Part shown: piece after piece, positions 1-8,384 of the stretch
Position numbering within the stretch: the first letter of the stretch is position 1
Layout of the letters: the number at the start of each line of letters is the position of its first letter
Origin: Chara braunii
Taxonomy: Eukaryota > Streptophyta > Charophyceae > Charales > Characeae
Direction: 5' to 3'
NCBI GenBank assembly: GCA_003427395.1
Contig: BFEA01000122.1
Span: 2,941,033-2,972,283 of the forward strand
DNA length: 31,251 nucleotides
Notes under the pieces: model-generated
The model's input: the letters and a program-made list of their open reading frames with translations, nothing else
The model's database searches: none
What the model was told of the DNA's origin: nothing
Made by a program: the position numbers and the translations under genes

Positions 1-127
1 ACCAGTCGATAGGAGATCCATCTCGAACTCGTAAAAGTCGCGCTGCACTCCTGATGAGATCCTCCTCGGGTGTATCACGAACGAGCAGATACCTCGGGAT
101 TGTCAGGTCTCGTCGTGCTCCAGGCAT
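1..127 (-). CDS. Unrecognised ORF, open to the window edge
   Basis: The minus strand reads open from an ATG at 127-125 to the left edge, at least 42 codons, and begins MPGARRDLTIPRYLLVRDTP. It starts only 24 bases after the stop of the ORF at 151-663. The bases just before its ATG end in CAG, as they do before that neighbour's ATG, so either ATG could lie at the start of an exon or in a compact two-ORF unit. I do not recognise a family. The fragment is charged and has no membrane segment. Whether it is a gene or part of an unknown mobile element cannot be decided here. Confidence 0.4.
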   Translation of the reverse strand, partial: MPGARRDLTIPRYLLVRDTPEEDLIRSAARLLRVRDGSPIDW

Positions 128-150
128 CTGCATATCAGAACGAATCCAAA

Positions 151-663
151 TTAGTCGCGTAAAAACTTCTCGAGTTCTTCAGCTTCATCTTCCAAATCAT
201 CATCATATAATGTTTCGGCTCCTATAATAGCGAACCTATTGGCACGTATCCGCTCTGCGTAGTATATGTCAAAGAACGGGCCTTGTCGCTCATTTAGCCA
301 AAGCACGTAACGAATAAACGTCAACCTTATTTCAGGGATCTCGTCCACCCGTGGATTGAGTTCGTATGACTGCAATACCACCAAGTTCATATTAACGAAG
401 TGACGTTCGGGCAATGGCGGCGCGAACTTATAGTGAATAACATCCAAGCCGGCCGGTCTCCTGAAAATAAGCCGTTTGGGGGGTCTCTGCGCACTGCCAT
501 CCCAAAATCAAGGAACGTCCTCCTCTGAGTACAGTTCTGACGGGTTGTAAACAAGTCGGGCTATCCTTTCTACTCTTTCTCCATTACGTCTTTGGATTTC
601 GACCCTTTCAGTCGCCGAATCGCGGTCGTAGAAAATGAACAAGTCCATGGATCCCATAGCCAT
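151..663 (-). pseudogene. Unrecognised 171-codon ORF with one in-frame TGA
   Basis: The frame runs from ATG 663-661 to TAA at 153-151 and is interrupted once, by TGA at 510-508 (probably a former Trp codon, since FWDG follows). A pyrimidine-rich tract ending in CAG stands directly before the ATG, like an intron acceptor. The product starts MAMGSMDLFIFYDRD, contains an aromatic-rich middle (NERQGPFFDIYYAERI), and ends in an acidic tail rich in D and E. The sequence looks genuinely coding because it is not low complexity and continues smoothly across the stop. I do not recognise the family. It could be a decayed gene or part of an unnamed transposon that also carries the ORF at 1-127. Confidence 0.45.
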
Positions 664-719
664 CTGAACGAAAAAAGAAGACGAATGTGATCAAGTTAAA
701 ACTAAGTATCACTAAAACA

Positions 720-1915
720 TTTATCTTCCTTCTGGCCCGTGCTTCTTATGGCACGGCCAGCCACGTCTGGAGTGTCTAAGTACACCCCGTTTGATTAGTA
801 GGACACGAACTGGGCTGCTTGTGGCACCAGTTCCCCATACGTCAGTGGCTTCTAGAATGACCACCAAAGGAATACTATGGCAGTTCCTCCTAACGCAAGG
901 CACCAAGAATCTTAAGTTCGTCCGCGCAGACACTTTTATCCATTCCCCGAGGAGGTGGTCTGGGATACTTCTCCTCCTCGCCCGAGCACAAGACTCAGAT
1001 CTCAGAAGTCGGGCCGGCTCCACCGAATCGGCATAGTACTCCCCCGCAAAGCGGTCCACTCTGAGTCGATAACAGGGCCGGCCCCTAAGGCAACGAACCC
1101 CCGCCCCAGATGCGTCCTAGAAGAAAGGGAAACTACCTACCCGGCGGACGAACAAATTTTTGCCGCCTGACGTCAAGAGTAACTTAGACGAAAGAAAGAA
1201 AGAACCCAGAAGAGAAAGTCATTCAGACAGACGAGCATAGACGAAGAGGTCATTCGGGCAAGAATAGGTGACCTTGGGAGAAAAATCTATGTCCATCGAG
1301 GTTTCTCTTCTTTGTGGTCGCTTATTTTGCGTCGTCGTCTTTTCACTTTAGTTTATACACATCCATAAGCATAGAGATGAGAAGACAACCATCCTTTTAC
1401 CATTATCACCATCATCCATTTCAGCCCACACGTCGTACCTGCAGTCAAAACCCAACGATATACAGACCACCATGCACTCCTTTTCCATTGTCAAACTCCC
1501 TGTCATACACGCAAACGCACACATTCTCTTCGCTTTTTCAATGAACATTCAGTAAAAACAGGTCAAAGCAAGTGTGGGTTCACTCAGGTGTGAAGGGAAC
1601 TGAGTCAATTTAACTGACCTTGAGTGAAGTTGGACGGTACACTCAAGAAGACCGTATAAATTTTACGCTCTCCTGACGAGAAGGTTGTCGTACCCAGTCG
1701 TCACCAAAGTGATCGACACCACTCCCTTGTGACGACGCCTCCCAGAGCACCCTATCGGCACTCAATCACTTTCCACTAATTCAGGCGGCGTTTTCTAGTT
1801 ACCGCCACTTGCGTCCAGAGTATGGTGTCTCCGCGGTATCACCCGCAGGTCACTTCAAAATGGAAACACCGCTTTGACGCACTTCCTCTACGTCAACGTC
1901 TCACCTCCACCTAGT
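720..1915. other. Intergenic stretch without recognisable gene
   Basis: Only short overlapping frames occur here and none has a recognisable motif. The palindrome TGACGTCA, a typical bZIP core, lies at 1168-1175 but nothing nearby shows that it acts as a promoter. GGCCGGCC-type palindromes occur near 1010 and 1078. Confidence 0.4.
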
Positions 1916-1973
1916 GTACTGATACTGCCGTTACTGTCGTAAAGTAGCGCCGTCACTTGCAAGAATATGATAC

Positions 1974-2296
1974 TGACGCCGCTAAAAATTCCAGCAGCGC
2001 TCCCGCACTACCGCCGTAAAAACCCGGAGTTGTTGTCGTAAACATCCGGCAGCGCTTCCACACCATCGCTGAAAAAACCCGTGCCGCCGTAGCAGAATTT
2101 CGGCAGTACTTCGGTACCTCCGCAGTAAAAGCACGTATCGCCGCAGCAGAATTTCGGCAGCACTTCCGTATTACCGCACTAAAACCACGTGCCGCCGCAA
2201 TAGAATTTTGGCAGCACTTCCGTACTACCGTAGTAAAACCCGGGGCCGCCGCTGTAAAATTTCGGCAGCACTTCCTCACTATTGTGGAAAAATTGC
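1974..2296. repeat. 54-bp tandem repeat, about six units
   Basis: Four clear units begin at 2081, 2135, 2189 and 2243, each exactly 54 bp, sharing GCCGCCG near the start and TTCGGCAGCACTTCCGTA in the middle. Two weaker units lie at about 1974-2080. The period is 18 codons, so the minus strand carries an open frame (2396-1953) with an 18-residue repeat around RKCCRNSAAA. Homogeneous period with substitutions suggests an old minisatellite. Coding use is possible but unsupported. Confidence 0.8.
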
Positions 2297-2862
2297 AAGC
2301 CAAAATTAGTAGAATTTGGACCCCAGGCCCAAATCCCACAGCGCCGCACTGCCGCAGTCCCGCAGTACTACTGGGTCTGTCCCGTGGGACCAGCACCAGC
2401 CAGAGGTGAGGGGAGCAAAGTGCTCCCTGCCTTGGCTATGGCTGCCCAGTCCTCCTCCTGGCGCTCCTCTGCAGTCCTCCAGCCTCTCCTCACGTTGCCT
2501 CAGGCAGCAGCTCCAGCAGCCAGCACTCAAGTGTGCTCATCACACACTGGCAGCACGAGTGCAATTGTGTGGCAGCTGGGGGGCAGCTGCCTTTTTTATA
2601 TTGGCTGAGGAGGGTTGGACGTCACTCTAGCCCCCAGGCAAAATCGCAGGCTTACTGTGAGCCCTTGATCTGCCAAGATCCAAGGTTGACTGTGGCCGCA
2701 CCACAGCCACAGCCTTAGTGTGGGGCAGTTTCTTTAACTGCACTATTTTATTTTTCTTTTTCCCCAGCTATCTCGGAATCTGGCGAGATAGCTGGGCTCC
2801 TGCCATTTCCAAATCAGTTTTTCTTTTATTTTTCTGATAAAGGGTTGAAAAGATACAACCCT

Positions 2863-2935
2863 TTTCAGTTTGATGTATCTGGACTCTTTTTCCAGGGCAG
2901 ATACATTTAGGACTCCTTTTCAGTTTGATGTATCT
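2863..2935 (+). repeat. 19-bp direct repeat within the hairpin array
   Basis: TTTTCAGTTTGATGTATCT occurs twice, at about 2863-2880 and about 2918-2935, roughly 55 bases apart. The first copy's ATGTATCT also pairs with AGATACAT at about 2899, so the segment can fold in alternative ways. Confidence 0.7.
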
Positions 2936-3486
2936 AGCCTTTTCTTTAGTGGCCTTTAAATTTTCAGGCTTCCTGCAAAAACGGGAGCCTGACAGTTTGC
3001 CAGAGGTAGCACCACGTGAGGACAAGTGTCCTCACTCAAAATAAAGAAAAGAAAAGAAAAAAAATTAACTCCCTAATTTTTTGCTGCACCTGGCTTCTTC
3101 CTTGGCCAGGTGCATGCTGGTGCATGCAACAGTCCTCCCTTACTTTCCTCTGCCCTCCCCTGAAAACGGGGAGGGCAGTTGGCAGGTTGGGAGGAGTAGG
3201 ACCTCCCCCTCCCAACTCCCACGTCCCTCTCTCTCTCTCTCTCACGCGAGTACTGTGGGCCGTGAGATTCAAGATCTCGCGGCCATAGTGTGTTGGCAAA
3301 AAAACGAAGTGGGAGCTTTTGTGCTCCCACACAGTCCCAAAGGACTGTTCTAGTCCTACCACGAGGCAGTTGCCTCGTTTTGGTTTTTTTTAGTTTTCTC
3401 GTTTCAGCCTCCTTTGTTTTCCCAGTTTGGTCGAGCCTCAACGGCTCACGAACGGAAAAAACCGCAAAGAAAAAAAAAACGAAACA

Positions 3487-3521
<35 letters not shown>

Positions 3522-3728
3522 TACCTGCAGTTTTTGCCAACGCCTTGAATAGGCGTCTGTATACCCCCATGGCCTGGGGGTAGATTCATTCGTTTTTGCT
3601 CATCCTTATGGATGGGCATGGCGTTGTCCAACGCCACGTAGGTAGGTAGGTAGTAGGTAGCTCTCTCTATCTCTATCTCTCTCTTTCGTTCCTAGTCACC
3701 ATTGGCGCCGGATACAGGCGCAGAGGTT

Positions 3729-3781
3729 GACTGTCGAGGTTCAGCCTCCTGATGAGTTGGTGAAACTCCAACGAAACAGTC
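3729..3781 (+). ncRNA. Hammerhead ribozyme (type III order, GUC cleavage site)
   Basis: All core elements are present in order. Helix III 5' strand is GACTGT (3729-3734). The cleavage base is C3735, in a GTC triplet. Helix I is GAGG/CCTC (3736-3739 and 3745-3748) with loop TTCAG. The invariant CTGATGA is at 3749-3755. Helix II is GTTGG/CCAAC (3756-3760 and 3768-3772) with a 7-base loop. The invariant GAAA is at 3773-3776. Helix III closes with CAGTC (3777-3781), the last A of GAAA pairing with T3734. There is no mismatch in any helix or conserved core position, so self-cleavage after C3735 is expected on the plus-strand transcript. Type III hammerheads of this size are known from plant retrozymes, viroid-like RNAs and related satellites. 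Only one copy is visible here. Confidence 0.93.
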
Positions 3782-4057
3782 TGCCCTAGTTTCGCCCGTT
3801 CGTCAAAAAACGAACGGTTACCCAGACGCAGAAACAAAACAAAATCTAAGAAAAGAAAAAAAGAAAAAAATCTAAAAAGAATCTGGAACGAAATCTAAAG
3901 AAAATAAGGAAAAAATAAATAAAAAAAGAAACTTAGTCCCCAGGAGAAATAGCAGGCGCCCGTTGAAAACGGGCAGCCGCTGGCGCGTTACTTTTCCTCT
4001 TTTTTTTTTTCTTTTTTTTTTCTTTTTTTTTTCCGGTAATAAAGAAAACCCATTGGC

Positions 4058-6202
4058 TTAAAGTCCATCCTCCAATTGCAGGGAGTCTAGCTCCACCGCA
4101 TGAGGGTTGGTCAAGTGCTGCAGAGGAACCCAGGAGACACCCGCTTGCCTGAGTTCCTCTGCAGCTGCTGAGGAGAATCTTATCTCCAGGATGGGCACGA
4201 AAATCAGATACATCGCACCTGAATTGCCCACCAGTGTGCGCCTTTCCAGTTTGTATCCCTTCATCATGCGCACCGGAACTTTGTCCAGCAGCAGCTTCTT
4301 TGCTTTGTCCAGTATTCCAAGATCTGAGGGGGTTCCAACTTCATCTGAGGTCGGAACAGGCAATGCCTTTCTTCCATTGCCCACGTCAATGGTAAAACAA
4401 AGAATGTCTGCGGCCATTGACACACAAATGAGAGGGAGTACTCTCCTCATTACTTTGTCTTTGTTGTCCGTTGGTATCGTTTTGACTGCGCTGCTTACCA
4501 CTTCTTGGCTTGCAGAGGACCCATCTGTGACCAGGGGTTGATTTTGTTTCTGGTTCTGTTTCCCTTTCGGGTTCTTTCTTGCAAGCTCTGGGGAGGAGTC
4601 TGACAGCTCTTTGCAGTCTCTCTCCTCTGGGCCATGACCTGTTCTTCATTACTTGAACGGGGATTTCGTTCTCTCATTTAGAATTACTGACAAGGATGTC
4701 GGTGACTCAGGCTAGGGGACTGATTCTTTAACATTGAGAATATCAGATTTCATTTCCGTGCTTTTCAGTACTTTTACTTTCATTACCTTCGCTGCTCCCT
4801 GTTGGCGCAGTGAAGCAAGCACCTTCTGCACAGGGCTGGAGTCTGGCAGCCCAGCCCCTTGGTTACCTTCTTTGCCCCCTTGCTCTGGGGAGAAGGCTCT
4901 ATTCTCAAACAGCGAAGTGAAAGATTTTGATTTGGCTGGTTGAAGTCCAGCTGCCCCAATGGGGTCTGGCAATGGCTCAACCCTGGCCCATTTCAGTACT
5001 CTGTGCTAAGCCTGATCTCTAGATGGTGTGGGGGATGGGGAACGAGAGAGAATCGGGGAAGGGGTCGGGGAGGGGGAGGGAGAGCGAGAAGGTAATGGTG
5101 AGGGGGAAGGGGTACGATCTGAGGGAGGTGGAGGGGGAGGTGGCGGTGGGGGGCTGGGAGTTCGCTTGAACTCCCTTCCACCTCCTCTGTCACCTCTTCC
5201 TCCTCTCCCTCTCCCACCTCTCCCTCCCATCTCTCCTCTACCCCCTCTCCAACTCCTGCCTCTTCCCCTTCCCCCCCTTGCCTGATGCTCCTCTTCCCCC
5301 TTGCCAGTTGTCTGTGTTTTCGACGGGTCCAGTTGATCTGACTGTGCGGTGCCTTCTACTTTGTACGGACACTCCTCAGCACGGTGGTAGAACCAACGAC
5401 AGGTAGCACACCATGGTGTGTCCTGTGTGACTATATCAATTACCTGTGCATCCCCATCTGGATACCTCAGGGGAAACCTCTTTTTCACCTTGTGTCTGGC
5501 TGAACTGTGGATATCGAATTTGACATGTGACAGTTCAGGTTCATCTGCGTCTCGCAGAATGGGGTATTCCTTGAGGATGGAACCAATTTTGGTTTCAACA
5601 AAAGTGTGCATTTGTGGAACCATTCGCCAGGGGACCCTGAGCCCCATCAGCCAAAATTTGGTGTCTTTCTCTTTCTTCTTTTTTTCCTCCAGTTCTTTTC
5701 TGGTTTCCCATCTAGAAAAAAAGGCCAGATACTATGTACCTTGTCCTGATAGTGGGATTTTTGCAGAACCCTTTTCAATTAAGAAATCCACAATCTTTTT
5801 TTTAGGAGGGACGTGGGACACCATGTTTGCTCCCTCATTCCTCATTGTTCCACGCTGCATCACAAAGGCATTGTTGTTGTCTTTGACCCAGGCTGCTTCA
5901 TATATTCTGACGAGTTGCCTCTTCAGATTGAGTGGGATCGGATCTTTATCCTTGGGAATAAAGGAGATCACCACTGTGTGGTCTTTCAGCCACTGGACAA
6001 CATGTTGATCAATTTCTTCATCTGCCGTCATTTCCAGGGTATCTTCATCTTCTTCATTTTCAGAGATGTTTCCCATGTTGAGATTTCGAGGAAGGATACC
6101 AACTTTGAAGCATTGATCCAGAGTCAATTTCAGATCTGACATATTTACCTGATTGTTGGATCCACTTGGAGCTTCTGTGTCCATTCTATCCTGTTGTTCC
6201 AT
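4058..6202 (-). pseudogene. LINE-A ORF1, gag-like RNA-binding protein, broken
   Basis: One frame runs from ATG 6202-6200 to TAA 4060-4058, about 715 codons, broken only by in-frame stops: TAG at 5734-5732, TAG at 5008-5006, TAG at 4714-4712 and an adjacent TAA/TGA pair near 4651-4656. The N-terminal part (MEQQDRMDTEAPSG...) is acidic. A globular region follows around FWLMGLRVPWRM, typical of plant LINE ORF1 proteins. A CCHC zinc knuckle, C-x2-C-x4-H-x4-C (CATCRWFYHRAEEC), lies at 5369-5410. After it come RG-rich and poly-Pro/Ser-Pro low-complexity tracts, then a C-terminal segment of about 150 residues that I do not recognise. In LINEs this protein binds the element RNA. The stop codon at 4058 may belong to the target site rather than to the element. 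Confidence 0.8.
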
Positions 6203-6520
6203 AGCTCAACACGGACTGCGCTTGGTTCAAATTCCGTTAGCCCTTTGGTATTCCTGAGTTCCACTGTTAGGGCAAGGAAGACTATATAATTATACCGTAA
6301 TCCTAGGTAGGTGAACCAGATTGGTTATTTACATATATCATTACTAAATGCTTTCATAGGGTATGTAAGAGACTTATAAGGGTAAATAATTAACGAATTA
6401 GTAATAAGAAATTGATCGGAATAAATTGCAAATTCCTTCCGAAAGCTTGCACACCACAAGTTTCGTTTATTCGCTCAAACCAATTCGGACTGAGAAAACT
6501 ATTATTTTTACTACTGTCCG

Positions 6521-7115
6521 CGTATGTCCGCTGAGTGTATTAGGTTCGATTATCCCCTTACACTGAGTGCGAGGGGAGCTCTCTCCCGACTCAAATCGAA
6601 CGAGCGAGTTGTTGTGTTCACACATATATAATTAATTCGTAATAATAATTTAATAAAAATAATTACAAAGTTCTTTCGAGAAAAGTTTGGACAGACTTCT
6701 GATATACCGGCTACCGTTCGCATATATGCACTGAGTGCATCAGGTTCGATTGTCCCCCTACACTGCGTGCGAGGGGGGTATTATTCAGTACTTCCACTCA
6801 ACTTCACATTCCCGGTGTGAACGCACTGCACCAGGACGACGTCTTCTTCGGGGGTATAGAAGTAATGTTCAAAAGGCCGCGGGCGACCTATTTTCAGAAA
6901 GGAAGGTAAGTAGTTTCTGCTAGGATACTATTGGTACTATGGCCGTACTATTTAGGTATTCGGTTTCGTGACTCAAATCGATCGAGCGAGCTGTTGTATT
7001 CGCACATATATAATTAATTCGTTATAATGATTTAATAAAAAATAATTACAAAGTTCTTCCGAGAAAAGTTTGGACAGAGACTTCTGATATACCGGCTACC
7101 GTTCGCATATATGCA
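6521..7115. repeat. Monomer-type repeats upstream of LINE-A ORF1
   Basis: Block B (6590-6731, beginning ACTCAAATCGA and ending CATATATGCAC) recurs at 6970-7115 with a few substitutions. Block A (about 6531-6578, with AGGTTCGATT and GTGCGAGGGG) recurs at 6731-6778. The order is A, B, A', unique spacer, B'. The repeats lie exactly upstream of the minus-strand ORF1, where some LINEs carry tandem promoter monomers. Promoter activity is inference. No primer-binding site or tract marks them as LTRs. Confidence 0.7.
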
Positions 7116-7297
7116 CAAGGGTATCCCAGCAACAAATGACTTCCTTTCACCACATTTCAGAAAGTTGCTCAAAGAACCCTAGCCTGGGAAGACAGAATTG
7201 GAAACAACAAAAAAAGGAAAACTCTCTGTTCCATCATGCTTCCCGAATGGGTCACACATAGGCCTTATCCAGTCCCTGACAGGCTCTGCAACAGACA

Positions 7298-8384
7298 ATG
7301 GTGCTCAAACCTGAGCTCCAAGTCGCCACGTGGAATGCTAGAGGACTAGGAAACACAAACCGTAGATTCAAGAAATCTAGACTCAAGTCTTGGATTCACG
7401 GCAACAAAGCCAATGTGATATTCCTTCAAGAAACAAAGTTAAACTCAATGAAGATCTCCTCTCTCGGCCGCTGGTGGGATGGGCCTCAATGGTGGTCCCC
7501 CGCGCAAGACACGAGAGAAGGGGTAGCAATTCTCCTACACAAAGATCTTAACCATGAGTTGATTGACGAATATGTGGATGTATAGGGTAGGTACATTTGG
7601 ATAAAGGTTCAGATTGATGAAGTGTGTTGGACCTTCATGAATGTATACACTCCTTCTGAATATAAAGAAAGATTGGAATTTTTTACTGAGTTACCCTCAA
7701 TGGTACCAGACTCCCCCAACCTGGTGTTAGGTGGAGATTGGAACACGATCCTCAACCCCGGGTTGGACTCTCCAGCGTATGACAGGATTAGAATGGATAT
7801 CATCCTGCTAGTCGCCTTCATGGAGAGTCTACAACGGGTTGACCCGTACAGATAAACACACCCCAGTGATAATGGCTACACGTGATTCTCATCACAATTA
7901 ACACAAAATTCACCAACCATAAGAAGAAGACTTGACTTTTTCCTACTTGATCAGACAACTTGGGAGCTCCTCTCAAAAGTTGATGTTATTCCGGACTCAT
8001 TGTCAGATCATAACCCGGTACTAGCCACCCTACATCGATCCACAGCAGCGGAGAGGGGCCCGGGCTTTTTCAGACTCAACACCTTTATTTTGAAGGATGT
8101 GGGAGTTCAAACAAATAGCAGATTGGGAACAAGCCAAAGAATTTTTTGAATCTGAATCGGAATGGTATGATGCAGGCCTAAGGGTGATATCCAAAGGCCT
8201 GAGTGTACTCTCCAAAATTAACGCCTATCAAAAGAAAAAGGAAGAACATAAGTACCTATCACTGATTTTAGATGCGGAAAAGAAAGGTACCAGCCACCCT
8301 ATCTCAGAAGCCTACTGGCTGATGAAAAGGGCCGAATATATGAACAAATGGGAAGCCATCCAACTCAAAAAAATTGAAGAATGA
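7298..8384 (+). pseudogene. LINE-A ORF2, endonuclease part, broken
   Basis: This segment encodes an AP-endonuclease-like domain, which in LINEs nicks the target DNA. Motifs in order are TWNARGLG (from about 7328), VIFLQETKL with the catalytic Glu, GGDWNTI, the RRRLDFFLL stretch, and SDHNPV at 8003-8020. The start ATG at 7298 is the first after an upstream TGA. The frame is broken by TAG at 7583-7585, TAA at 7853-7855 and a TGA near 7895 (YT-stop-FSS, probably a former Trp). A frameshift near 8098 moves it into the frame of MWEFKQIADWEQ, and a TGA ends that at 8382-8384. Sequence on both sides of every break still reads as coherent LINE protein, so this is recent decay. Confidence 0.85.

Larger units (their letters stand above)
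2375..3975 (+). repeat. Dense array of consecutive short-loop hairpins (left part)
   Basis: Inverted repeats follow one another almost without a break, each with a different sequence. Span (stem bp/loop nt): 2411-2427 (7/3), 2571-2591 (8/5), 2690-2712 (7/9), 2725-2741 (6/5), 2763-2796 (13/8), 2839-2864 (9/8), 2964-2992 (7), 3016-3035 (8/4), 3085-3114 (10/10), 3111-3128 (7/4), 3150-3178 (11/7), 3186-3216 (9/13), 3258-3284 (11 with one G-T/5), 3309-3330 (8/6), 3331-3348 (7/4), 3361-3378 (7/4), 3433-3447 (5/5), 3540-3556 (6/5), 3562-3582 (8/5), 3598-3617 (8 with one G-T/4), 3619-3636 (7/4), 3705-3721 (5/7), 3796-3817 (7/8), 3958-3974 (7/3). Wobble-type G-T pairs suggest folding as RNA of the plus strand. 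A hammerhead ribozyme sits within it. No long ORF is plausible here. A poly(A) run lies at about 3488-3519. Confidence 0.85.

Noticed and set aside
50-75. CTGATGAG near 51 as a second hammerhead
   Set aside because: No GAAA follows at the right distance and no helix II or III forms. The bases lie in the minus-strand ORF.
3519-3531. Perfect splice donor CAG|GTAAGT on the minus strand
   Set aside because: No minus-strand exon or matching acceptor is recognisable nearby. A single site is expected by chance.
3703-3721. TGGCGCC-like word as a retroviral primer-binding site
   Set aside because: Only seven bases match, no LTR pair surrounds it, and the word is explained as one arm of a hairpin.
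6590-7115. 143-bp direct repeats as LTRs of a small retrotransposon
   Set aside because: They have no TG...CA ends, no primer-binding site or purine tract, and they alternate with a second repeat block, which fits tandem 5' UTR monomers better.
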